A DNA stretch of 64,000 nt from Sphingomonas populi (GTDB lineage: Bacteria; Pseudomonadota; Alphaproteobacteria; Sphingomonadales; Sphingomonadaceae), in contig NZ_SGIS01000002.1 in NCBI RefSeq assembly GCF_004208535.1, positions 186,001-250,000 on the forward strand, read 5' to 3'. The notes under the pieces are model-generated. The model did no database searches, had not been told where the DNA came from, and was given only the letters and a program-made list of their open reading frames with translations. How positions within the stretch are numbered: the stretch's first letter is position 1; every line of letters begins with the position of its first letter. The position numbers and the translations under genes were made by a program. Shown here one piece after another: positions 22,579 through 30,872 of this stretch.

Positions 22579-24477
22579 ATGAAGAGGTTTCTCGGTACGA
22601 CGCTGGCGGTGGCCGCGTTGCTCCCCGGTTTCGCAGCGCGGGCCAGCGCTGATCCGCTGACACCGACCGGCCGCTGGTCCGCCTATACGTCCGGCCATGC
22701 GCAAACCCCGCCGATGGGCTGGAGTAGCTGGAACGCCTTCGCCACCGATATCGACGAGACCAAGATCATCGGTTCAGCCCAAGCGCTGGTCGACAGCGGA
22801 CTGGCGGGCAAGGGCTATCGCTACGTCAACATCGACGATGGCTGGGCGATCAAGCGCCGCCTGACCGACGGTAATCTCGTCATCCGTACCGCGCGCTTTC
22901 CCTCCGCCGTGGCGGGCGCCGATCTGCCGACGTTCCGACCGTTCACCGACCGGGTCCACGCGATGGGTCTCAAGGTCGGCATCTATTCGGACCTTGGCCG
23001 CAACACCTGTTCGCAAGCCTATTCGCCCGACGATACCGATCTGCCCAAAGGCACAGTGCGGGAGCGCGAAGTCGGGCTGTACGGACATATCGATCAGGAC
23101 ATCGCCCTGTTCTTCGCGACCTGGGGTTTCGACTTCATCAAGGTCGATGGCTGCGGGCTGCGCGCGTATGGCGCCGACAGCGAGAAGGTGAAATCCGGCG
23201 CGTACCGAGAACTCAAGCCGCTGCTGGACATGGATTCGGTCGCGCGCTCGGATATTCCTGCGGTTCAGGCGGAGTTCCGGCAGATCAATGCGGCACTGGT
23301 CCGCAACAACCCCGACGGCGACTTCCTGCTGTCTTTGTGCATCTGGGGCGCGGGCAACGTTCGCGCCTGGGGCAAGGATTTCGGCAGCCTCTCACGCACC
23401 AGCGACGATATCAATCCGAGCTGGGGCCGGATGCTCACCAACTTCGACAGCGCCGCGAAGCGCGCCTTTTACGCGCATCCCGGTTCGTGGAACGACCCCG
23501 ACATGCTGTACATCGGCAAGGGCGATTTCGATGCGAACCACATCACCGAGGCGCGTTCGCACCTCTCGATGTGGGCGATGATCGACGCACCGCTGATGAT
23601 CGGCATGGACTTGCGGCAGGCGCCGAAAGCGTTGCTCGACGTGTTCGGCAACGCCGATGTGATCGCGGTTAATCAAGACCCCGCCGGGCACCAGGCAGTG
23701 GTCGCATTCGATAGCGACGAGGTGCAGACCTTCGTCAAGACGCTCAGCACCGGCGACAAGGCCGTCGCGATCTTCAACCGCAGCGCCGCGCCGATCGACG
23801 TCGATCTGACCGCCGCCCAGATGAAGTTCCGGGGTGACGCCGACATCGCGCTTGCCGATCTGTGGACCGGCAAACAGCAGAGCTTCCGCGGCATGACCAA
23901 GCTTCACCTCGAACCGCATCAGACGCTGATGTTCAAGGCGCGCGGCACCCGCGTGCTCGCCGATGGCCTGTACCTTTCCGAACAGCCCGGCAACGTCAAT
24001 CCGGCGGTCGATGGCGTCGTCGAACCTGCGCCCGATCCCATGATCCACCGCTCGGCCTCGGGCTGGCAGGGCACCAAGGGTAGCGGCGAGCGCCCGATCT
24101 ACGCCGGCTGGGGCGGCGCGCAGGCCGATAGCGCGCCGTATGGCGAGGCGCTCCGCATCGCCGGCAAGACCTTCGACACCGGCGTTGGGGTGTTGGCCAA
24201 TTCGCGGCTGGAGGTGCGCAACCAGAGCTATCGCCGCTTCACCGCCACCGTCGGGGTCAACGATTCGGCACGCAACCGGAGTGCTGTCATCTTCACGGTC
24301 TATGGCGACGGCAAGCTGCTCGCCACCAGCAAGCCGCTCAAATGGGGTGATGCCGGCGAGCCGCTGACCGCCGACGTGGCGGGCGTCAAGATCATCGAAC
24401 TCGTCGCGCGCGCGGCTGTAGCCGATCCCGCGACGCTGCCGGTGACATGGGGCGAGGCGGCGTTGCTGTCTCGTTAA
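22579..24477 (+). CDS. Secreted GH27 alpha-galactosidase-like enzyme with NPCBM domain
   Basis: A 632-residue secreted glycosidase. The start at MKRFLGTTL follows GGAGG and gives a signal peptide ending near residue 24. The catalytic barrel carries PPMGWSSWNAF (44-54), NIDDGW (84-89) and the nucleophile D190 in IKVDGCG, with D276/D277 in RTSDDI as candidate acid/base. A beta-sandwich follows. Residues about 500-632 are an NPCBM-type carbohydrate-binding domain (YAGWGGAQAD, TFDTGVGVLANS). GH27 members cleave alpha-galactosides or beta-L-arabinopyranosides, both side groups of plant polymers. It has a LacI-type operator upstream, and its stop overlaps the convergent TPR gene by four bases. Confidence 0.9.
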   Translation: MKRFLGTTLAVAALLPGFAARASADPLTPTGRWSAYTSGHAQTPPMGWSSWNAFATDIDETKIIGSAQALVDSGLAGKGYRYVNIDDGWAIKRRLTDGNLVIRTARFPSAVAGADLPTFRPFTDRVHAMGLKVGIYSDLGRNTCSQAYSPDDTDLPKGTVREREVGLYGHIDQDIALFFATWGFDFIKVDGCGLRAYGADSEKVKSGAYRELKPLLDMDSVARSDIPAVQAEFRQINAALVRNNPDGDFLLSLCIWGAGNVRAWGKDFGSLSRTSDDINPSWGRMLTNFDSAAKRAFYAHPGSWNDPDMLYIGKGDFDANHITEARSHLSMWAMIDAPLMIGMDLRQAPKALLDVFGNADVIAVNQDPAGHQAVVAFDSDEVQTFVKTLSTGDKAVAIFNRSAAPIDVDLTAAQMKFRGDADIALADLWTGKQQSFRGMTKLHLEPHQTLMFKARGTRVLADGLYLSEQPGNVNPAVDGVVEPAPDPMIHRSASGWQGTKGSGERPIYAGWGGAQADSAPYGEALRIAGKTFDTGVGVLANSRLEVRNQSYRRFTATVGVNDSARNRSAVIFTVYGDGKLLATSKPLKWGDAGEPLTADVAGVKIIELVARAAVADPATLPVTWGEAALLSR

Positions 24478-26543
24478 CCGGCGGCGGCGATGAGCGCATC
24501 CTGAAGCCGCAGCATCGGTTCAGGGTCGCCCATCGCCCGGCTGGCGGCATCGCGGAGCAGGTCGCGTGATCTGCTCCAACCCGCCGTATCGCGGGCGTGG
24601 TTCGCCCAGGCGACCGCGCGCTCGACATAGGCGTCGGGCGTCTCGGTGATCCCGTCGAGCATGCCGATGTCGCGGAGCAGCCCGGCGGCCATGCGCTGGC
24701 GCAGGAAGCGGCCTTCGAGCGTGACGATCGGCAGGCCGCGCTGAACCGCCTGCAACGCGGTCGTGAAGCCGGAAAAGGCCGGACAATCGAGATACACGTC
24801 CATCGCGTCGAGAAAGCCGTTGAACCTGCGCGACGTCATCCAAGACGCGACCTTGATGTAGCGATCGGGATCGAGCCCCGCCTCAGCGAAGCGGTCCCGC
24901 AGCCGCGCGACGAGCTGTTTACCCGCCCATTGCTGACGGTTCGGCATGACCAGCCAGAATTCGCACGCGCCGCTGCCCTTGGCGATGCGCGTCAACAGCG
25001 CGTCGTCGGCGGGATCGAACTTGATCGGCTGCTGGCAGAGCGCGAACCGTACCACGTCCGCCGCCCGCTCAGGCCCTTGCCACGGCTCGCCTCCTTCCGC
25101 CGTCCATTCAATGCTCACGCCGGTGCGTGGCAACCGCACCAGCCGCTCGCGATAGTGCCGGTCGGCGTCCGGCCCTTCCAGAGCTTCGCCGCTGAAGAAC
25201 AGATCGATCGTCGGCAGGCCGGTGGTGATCGGATGTCCCCAGCCAGCGGCTTGCACCGCCGCCAGACGTTGGCTCGCGAGCGCGCCCGTCACCGGGTCCA
25301 TGCCAACCTCCGGGTACAGGATGATGTCGGGCCGATACTCGACGATCTTCGCGCGCCATGCCGCAACGTTCCGCTCGCCGCCGACAAACGTATCGACGTT
25401 CGCCGCCGCCCATGCGGTATGCTCGTCGGTGCGCGCGCCGGTGTGAAACACCGCAACATCGAAGCGGCTGCGATCGAGATGAGTCAGCAAGCCTTGCAGG
25501 TTGACACGCCAGACCGGATGGTCCCGCACATGCGCGCTGACGATCAGGAGACGGAGCCGCCCGGTCCGCGCTTCGCGATCCGGTACAGGCTGCGGCGTGG
25601 CGACGAGATCGCCGTAGCGGCATAGGTCGGCTGTGACATCCACGGGTCGATAGGCGAGGTAGAACGGCTGGCTGCGCCCCGCCGCAGCACTCAGGCCCTG
25701 CGGATGGGTTGCAAGCGCGTCCAGCGCGGCCGCGAAAGCGTGCGGCGTTCCCGCCGCCGCTTCCGGTGTGGCTGGCATGATCGGGATCGCGGTCATGGCA
25801 AGGGCAAGTCGCGCATCTGCACGATCCGGCTGGAGCACCAGCGCCTGACGATATGCCGCCGCCGCATCGCCGGACTGCCCCAGATCCTGAAGCGCATTGC
25901 CGAGATGGACATATGCCTCGACATAATCCGGCTTGAGCGTGATCGCGCGCCGGTAACATGGCAACGCTGCCTCGACCTCCTCGCGCGCAATCAGCGCCAG
26001 TCCGAGATTGTTGTGCGCGGCGGCGAGCGCCGGCTCCAGTTCGATCGCCCGGCGATAGGCCGCGATCGCCGCGTCGCTCCTGCCGAGCGCGTGCAGGATA
26101 TTGCCGCGATTGACGTGCTTGCCAGCGTCGAGTGGTCGCAGCGCAAGCGCGCGATCGATCGCGGCTAGTGCCTCCTGCGCCTCGCCCTGCTGCACGAGCA
26201 GACCGGCAAGGCTGGCGTGCGCCTCGACATGCTCCGGCTGGAGCCGGATCGCCTGACGATACGCGGCGACTGCGTCGGCTTGCCGGCCGAGCTGGCCGAG
26301 TACGTTGCCGAGATTGTGGTGAAACGCCGCGACACGCCCGTTCTGCCCGATCGCGCGTCCGATCAGATCGAGCGCCGCATCATTGTGGCCCCGCTGGTGC
26401 GCGACCACGCCGAGGAGATGCAACGCGTCGACATTGCGCGGCTCGATCGCGAGGACCGCACGATAGCCTTGCTCGGCGTTGCCCAATTGGCCGGTCTGGT
26501 GATGCCGCATCGCCGTCGTCAGCAGGTTTCTTGCCTGCATCAC
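24474..26543 (-). CDS. TPR protein with GT41 (O-GlcNAc transferase/SPINDLY-like) domain
   Basis: A 689-residue protein. Residues 1-250 hold about seven tetratricopeptide repeats (for example HHNLGNVLGQLGRQADAVAAYRQAI and AHNNLGLALIAREEVEAALPCYRRAI). The C-terminal part, roughly 330-680, resembles the bacterial relatives of O-GlcNAc transferase: LLIVSAHVRDHPVWR, a PDIILYPEVGMD segment, LPTIDLFFSG, FALCQQPIKFDP and the donor-site region DVYLDCPAFSGFTTALQAVQRGLPIVTLEG. It probably glycosylates protein or envelope targets. It is separated from the esterase operon by a terminator and is convergent with GH27, so it need not belong to the sugar-use locus. Confidence 0.82.
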   Translation of the reverse strand: MMQARNLLTTAMRHHQTGQLGNAEQGYRAVLAIEPRNVDALHLLGVVAHQRGHNDAALDLIGRAIGQNGRVAAFHHNLGNVLGQLGRQADAVAAYRQAIRLQPEHVEAHASLAGLLVQQGEAQEALAAIDRALALRPLDAGKHVNRGNILHALGRSDAAIAAYRRAIELEPALAAAHNNLGLALIAREEVEAALPCYRRAITLKPDYVEAYVHLGNALQDLGQSGDAAAAYRQALVLQPDRADARLALAMTAIPIMPATPEAAAGTPHAFAAALDALATHPQGLSAAAGRSQPFYLAYRPVDVTADLCRYGDLVATPQPVPDREARTGRLRLLIVSAHVRDHPVWRVNLQGLLTHLDRSRFDVAVFHTGARTDEHTAWAAANVDTFVGGERNVAAWRAKIVEYRPDIILYPEVGMDPVTGALASQRLAAVQAAGWGHPITTGLPTIDLFFSGEALEGPDADRHYRERLVRLPRTGVSIEWTAEGGEPWQGPERAADVVRFALCQQPIKFDPADDALLTRIAKGSGACEFWLVMPNRQQWAGKQLVARLRDRFAEAGLDPDRYIKVASWMTSRRFNGFLDAMDVYLDCPAFSGFTTALQAVQRGLPIVTLEGRFLRQRMAAGLLRDIGMLDGITETPDAYVERAVAWANHARDTAGWSRSRDLLRDAASRAMGDPEPMLRLQDALIAAAG

Positions 26544-26562
26544 GGATGTGCCTGACGGACAG

Positions 26563-26599
26563 AAAAAGCGGCTGTGCGCTCGAAGACCGCACAGCCCGC
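26563..26599 (-). terminator. Rho-independent terminator after the esterase operon
   Basis: On the minus strand a GC-rich stem (CTGTGCG with CGCACAG, extended by GC pairs) with a 9-base loop is followed by five T at 26567-26563. It ends the esterase/GH43 operon just before the TPR gene start. Confidence 0.8.
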
Positions 26600-26663
26600 C
26601 CGCAATGATCTCGCTCGCTTCGCTGTCACCATTCCGGCTTGATACTGCCCCGCACGCTCGCGG

Positions 26664-27728
26664 TCACTTGCTCTTGAGGTGCTGGCTGAAGAACGGCAGC
26701 ACGAACTCCTGCACGCGCGTCGCGACATTGCTGGTGTGGGTGCCCGAATAGATCGTGAAGCTGTTCGCCACCCCGTAATCATCGAGGATCTGGTGGAGCT
26801 TGCCCGCGTCCACCTTCAGGCTGTCCTGATCGCCGACATCGATCGCGATCGCGCTGTAGCGCTTCAGATTGCCGATATATTGATCGACAAAGGCGAGCGG
26901 CGCGTTCGCCGCCCATTTCGCCAGCACCTCGGGCTGGGCGACGCCGTTCTTGGTCGGCAGGTCGAGATACAGCGGCGGCGCCTTGGGGTTGGGCGACCAT
27001 GCGGCGGCGGCGGCGAGCTGGGCGCGCAGCATGAACGGCAGGCTCGCCGACTCCGCTGGCGATTTGAGCGCTTCGAGCGTCGCGGCTGCCTGCGGATCGG
27101 CCGGCGCGGCGGTGCGGGCGGAGAGGCAGCACGGGCTCATCATGTAGATCGCGCCGAACATGTCCGCATGCCGCATGCCGATGCGCGCGGTGCCATAGCC
27201 ACCCATCGAATGGCCGGCGAGGCCACGGCTCGCCCGGTTGGCGATCGTCCGGTAATGCCCGTCGACATAGGCGATCAGGTCGCGCGAGATGAACGTCTCG
27301 AAGTCGCCGGTCGTTACCGAACTGGAATACATCGATCCGTTATGCACCGTCTTCGAATCGGGCAGGACGAGGATCATCTCCTTGGCGCCCTTGGCGAACG
27401 CGCCCGCGCTCGCGTCGGTCAGATGGATTTCCTTGCTCCACTGCTCGGCGCCGATCGAATAGCCGTGCAGTGCATAGACCACCGGATAGCGGCGCTTGGG
27501 CGCTTTGGCGTAGCTCGGCGGCAGCACGACGAGCACATCGCGGTCGGCGGATTCGCCTTCCAGATTGCCCTCGATCGACGGCGCATGGACCTTGATGTGC
27601 TCGATCGTCACTGGCGGCGCGTTGGGCACCGCCGGCGGCGGGTTGGTCGTGACCTGCGCAAGTGCGATCGAGGGCGCGCAGGTGGCGAGCGCCAGCGCGA
27701 GGTGCCAGGCTTTGAAACGCGTGTTCAT
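26664..27728 (-). CDS. Secreted alpha/beta-hydrolase esterase (CE1-like)
   Basis: A 354-residue secreted esterase; the start at MNTRFKAWHL gives a signal peptide to about residue 24. It has the oxyanion LHGYS, the nucleophile S174 in AGHSMGG and a late acid and histidine (GDQD and SGTHTSN), as in esterase-D / feruloyl- or acetyl-xylan-esterase relatives. It is last of five same-strand genes that also encode a GH43 enzyme and two more esterases, so removal of acyl or feruloyl groups from arabinoxylan is likely. A terminator follows downstream. Confidence 0.85.
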   Translation of the reverse strand: MNTRFKAWHLALALATCAPSIALAQVTTNPPPAVPNAPPVTIEHIKVHAPSIEGNLEGESADRDVLVVLPPSYAKAPKRRYPVVYALHGYSIGAEQWSKEIHLTDASAGAFAKGAKEMILVLPDSKTVHNGSMYSSSVTTGDFETFISRDLIAYVDGHYRTIANRASRGLAGHSMGGYGTARIGMRHADMFGAIYMMSPCCLSARTAAPADPQAAATLEALKSPAESASLPFMLRAQLAAAAAWSPNPKAPPLYLDLPTKNGVAQPEVLAKWAANAPLAFVDQYIGNLKRYSAIAIDVGDQDSLKVDAGKLHQILDDYGVANSFTIYSGTHTSNVATRVQEFVLPFFSQHLKSK

Positions 27729-27762
27729 CGGGTCGGCTCCTGATGGGAAGAAACGGTAGCGG

Positions 27763-29202
27763 TCACGGCGCCTTGAAGGTCCAGCGGCCGGCATCGCTGG
27801 CCGGATCGAACGTGGCGAGCGTCGGCGTGCTCGCGCCGATCGTGACCAGCGCGACGTCGCGCCGGCTCGCCGATTTGACCTTCGGCGTGATCCGGTATGA
27901 CCCGTCGATGAGCTGGTCGATCCGCCACAATTGTTCCGGCGCGCCGGTGAACGCTGGGGCGGTCACGACCTCGTCATCGGGCGTCGCGGCCAGAGCGCGG
28001 TCGGTGCCGGCGACGACGATCTTGTAATAAGGCGACCCGAAATAGCCGCCCGCGCCTGCGAGCGGGGTGATCGTCCACTGCTGATGCGGGCGGATCATAT
28101 ATTCGCCGAGATCGACCGCGATCTTGTCTTTCGGCCAGGTCGCCTGATCCTCGGCGAGCGTCTGGTCGGGAACGGGGACGATCGGCGTGTCGGGCTTGGC
28201 GAAAAACGAACGGCGCGGATCGAACGCGATGCGAACGAAATCCACGTTCAACTGCAGCGCGTTGCCGCTACGCTCGGACGTGATCTCGTACGTCCCCGCC
28301 TTGAGGTTATCGCCCGCGATCGGCCAGCCGTCGCGCCACAGCAAAGGCTGGATCGCCAGCACGCTACGCCCGCTGCGGTCCATGTCCGCCTCATAGTGCA
28401 TCGAGAATTTCTCCATGCCGCCGCCAAGATCGATCAGCCCGAAATGCCCCGGCCCGAAAGTCCGACCGCGCCCGTCGATCACCAGCTTGCCGCCACCCTT
28501 GAGCAGCGGCACGCCCATGGTGTCGAGATACGGCCCGGTCACGCTCTTCGCGCGGCCGACGCGGATGTTGTACGACGAGTTCGGCCCGTCGCAGCAAGTG
28601 CCGTGCGTGCCGAGCAGATAATACCAGCCGTCGCGGTACATCAGCGCGGTGGCTTCCATGTCGATCGCGATATCGACCGGCTGGTTGCCCGCCAGCCGCA
28701 TGCCGGTCTTGGGATCGAGTTCGACGATGCGGATGAAGCCGTAATAGGTTCCGTAGCTCAGCCACAGCCGGCCATCGACGAGGAGAAAGGCCGGGTCGAT
28801 CGCATCGGCATTCTCGACGCCGTCGGTGGAGGCGACCACGCCGACATCGTGATAGCCGAAATCGGGCGATTTGGGATCGAGCGACTTGGTCCACATCATC
28901 TTGATATTGCTGGCGTGGCCACCGTTCATGCCGCCACCGCCGACCGCATAGGCGACATAATAGCGGTCGCCGATCTTGATGACGTCGGGCGCGAGGCCGC
29001 CGCCGGGCCGTTCGCCGCCGCTGTGCCACGTCCAGCCATCTTCGGAGACGAGACCGCCGCCACGCGTGCCGAACGTGTAATATTTCCCGTCCGATTCCAT
29101 GATCGTCGAGGGATCGTGGATGAACGGCTCACCCGCGAGTTGCGCGCTGGCGGCGCCGGGCAGCGACAGCAAGGCCGCTAGGGCGGTGGCGAAATGCCGC
29201 AT
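27763..29202 (-). CDS. Secreted GH43 arabinanase/arabinofuranosidase-like enzyme
   Basis: A 479-residue exported glycosidase. I use the ATG giving MRHFATALAA, preceded by GGAG and followed by a signal peptide ending in ASAQ. The five-bladed propeller carries the three acidic residues in family order: D30 (FIHDPST), D136 (DAIDPAFL) and E183 (DMEATALMYR). A C-terminal beta domain of about 150 residues follows, probably carbohydrate-binding (lectin-like QQWTITPLAG and EQLWRIDQL repeats). Substrate is likely arabinan or arabinoxylan side chains. It lies 14 bases behind the preceding gene in the operon. Confidence 0.87.
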   Translation of the reverse strand: MRHFATALAALLSLPGAASAQLAGEPFIHDPSTIMESDGKYYTFGTRGGGLVSEDGWTWHSGGERPGGGLAPDVIKIGDRYYVAYAVGGGGMNGGHASNIKMMWTKSLDPKSPDFGYHDVGVVASTDGVENADAIDPAFLLVDGRLWLSYGTYYGFIRIVELDPKTGMRLAGNQPVDIAIDMEATALMYRDGWYYLLGTHGTCCDGPNSSYNIRVGRAKSVTGPYLDTMGVPLLKGGGKLVIDGRGRTFGPGHFGLIDLGGGMEKFSMHYEADMDRSGRSVLAIQPLLWRDGWPIAGDNLKAGTYEITSERSGNALQLNVDFVRIAFDPRRSFFAKPDTPIVPVPDQTLAEDQATWPKDKIAVDLGEYMIRPHQQWTITPLAGAGGYFGSPYYKIVVAGTDRALAATPDDEVVTAPAFTGAPEQLWRIDQLIDGSYRITPKVKSASRRDVALVTIGASTPTLATFDPASDAGRWTFKAP

Positions 29203-29216
29203 GGTGTCTCCAGCCA

Positions 29217-29906
29217 TCACTTCACGTCCACGCTGATGTCGCGGATCGGCTTGCCGTCTTCATCAAGGAAGCGGACGCAGAAATCGCTCAGGCCGGGGCC
29301 GTTGATGACCGCGCCGCGAAGCACGTTGCGCCCCTTGGCGAGCGTCAGTCGCGGAGAGAGCACGTCGTCCATCACCATGCGCCGGTCGCCTGACAGCATC
29401 ACCGCCTCCTTGCCGTTGAGCCACCACATCGACGCCGCGTTCGAGCCGACCGCGAGCCGCACGTTCTTCATCTCGCGCGGGCTATGCACCACCGTCACCG
29501 CGTTGAAGATCACGCCATAGGTCGGTTTGCCGAGCGCAGCGGCGAAGGTGAACAGCGTCACGTCGAACGGCACCGCATCGAAAGCGTGCCAGCGCAGCGG
29601 CGCGGCGCCCTTCACCGTCTCGCCATCCTTGGGAAGCGCAGTGAACTGGCCCGGAAAATAGTGCGTGGTCAGCGCGGTGCGGACGTAACTGTTGGTGAAG
29701 CCCGAATTGCTGCGGTTCGGCTTGACGATCGGTTCGAGCAGCAGCCAGCGCTGAAGGAAGCCGTCGGCATCGGGCGCCTTCGCCGCGCCGATCGCCGGCT
29801 GGAAATAGGGCGCGAGGCTGGGCGGGGCGGGGGTGTCGGCATCCGCCGCGCTCGCCAGTGCCAGCCACGCCATCCCTGCCGCGACCGGCAACGCTTTCGT
29901 CATCAT
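29217..29906 (-). CDS. Secreted protein of unknown function in the esterase/GH43 operon
   Basis: A 229-residue exported protein, start MMTKALPVAAG behind AGGAAG, signal peptide to about residue 25. The mature part is predicted beta-rich; it has YFQPAIGAAKAPDADGFLQRWLLLEPIVKPNRSN near its start and a C-terminal half (SMWWLNGKEAV, RNVLRGAVINGPGLSDFCVRFLDEDG) resembling a jelly-roll of the type attached to glycosidases. I do not recognise catalytic residues. A role as a carbohydrate-binding partner of its operon neighbours is a guess. The open frame continues far upstream but overlaps the previous gene. Confidence 0.75.
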   Translation of the reverse strand: MMTKALPVAAGMAWLALASAADADTPAPPSLAPYFQPAIGAAKAPDADGFLQRWLLLEPIVKPNRSNSGFTNSYVRTALTTHYFPGQFTALPKDGETVKGAAPLRWHAFDAVPFDVTLFTFAAALGKPTYGVIFNAVTVVHSPREMKNVRLAVGSNAASMWWLNGKEAVMLSGDRRMVMDDVLSPRLTLAKGRNVLRGAVINGPGLSDFCVRFLDEDGKPIRDISVDVK

Positions 29907-29929
29907 CCGCATCTTCCTTTTCGACGTGT

Positions 29930-30850
29930 TCACCGCCGCGTGAGCAGCCCGCTCGTATCCAGCCATTGCATCATCGCCGCGAACCAGCCGGTGCTGGTGG
30001 TGCCTTGTTTGCCGAGGCCGAAACCGTGGCCGCCATGTTCGTAGAGGTGGAACTCGACCGGCCGGTTCGCCTTCTGCCACGAGTCGATCAGCCCGAAGCC
30101 CTTGTGCGCGAACAGCGGGTCGTCGCTCGCCAGCGCGGCAAACATCGGTGGTGCGTCGGCGGGCACCGACACCGCTTCCATCGAACCGTAGATCGGCGCG
30201 ATGAAGGCGGGCTTCAGCTCGGGCGCGGCCAGCGCCACCGCCATCGTCGTCATCGCGCCCGCCGAAAAACCGATCATCCCGACCCGCGCCGGATCGACTC
30301 GCCATTCGGCGGCACGGCTCCGCACCAGCGCGAAGGCGGCGCGCGCATCGGCGATCTGGTCGGACAGACCCGCGACGGCATCCTCGGGCTTGAGGCGCGA
30401 GTCCGCACGGCCCGCGCTCGCGAACATCGCGCCCACCGCCTGTTCGAACTGCGGCATGCCGGCGGGTGTCGGCTTCAGACGGTATTTGAGCACGAACGCG
30501 GCCACGCCCCGCGCCGCGAACGCCTTGGCGACGCGCCAGCCCTCATTCTCCATCGACAGCATCAGGAAGCCGCCGCCGGGCGCGACGATCACCGCCGCGC
30601 CGGTCGCCTTGGCCGGATCGGGCAGGAACGGGGTGAGCGTTGCGGTGCTGACGTTGCGCGTCATCGCCACGCCATATTGGCTGAACCACGCTTCCGGCGC
30701 GGTCGATCCGCTCACGCCGCCGGTCTTGAGCGCGATTGCGCCCGGCTCGGCCGGCGCCGCCATCGGCGTCATGCGCGCGTCCTGCGCCACCACCGGCGCC
30801 GCGCCCGTCAGCAGCGCGGCCGCCAGCATCAGATGTCGAAAAGCGCCCAT
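29930..30850 (-). CDS. Secreted alpha/beta hydrolase, acyl-sugar esterase type
   Basis: A 306-residue exported esterase. The start at MGAFRHLML has GAGGGG six bases upstream; the signal peptide ends near VVAQ. It shows the HGGG-like oxyanion motif as APGGGF (90-95), the nucleophile S196 in GFSAG, and a late EHGGHGFGLG histidine, the pattern of BD-FAE/acetyl-xylan esterase-like hydrolases. It lies second in the five-gene operon, 22 bases after the carboxylesterase, and probably deacylates oligosaccharides in the periplasm. Confidence 0.85.
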   Translation of the reverse strand: MGAFRHLMLAAALLTGAAPVVAQDARMTPMAAPAEPGAIALKTGGVSGSTAPEAWFSQYGVAMTRNVSTATLTPFLPDPAKATGAAVIVAPGGGFLMLSMENEGWRVAKAFAARGVAAFVLKYRLKPTPAGMPQFEQAVGAMFASAGRADSRLKPEDAVAGLSDQIADARAAFALVRSRAAEWRVDPARVGMIGFSAGAMTTMAVALAAPELKPAFIAPIYGSMEAVSVPADAPPMFAALASDDPLFAHKGFGLIDSWQKANRPVEFHLYEHGGHGFGLGKQGTTSTGWFAAMMQWLDTSGLLTRR

Positions 30851-30872
30851 CGTTTTCCCCTCTCGTCGTCGT

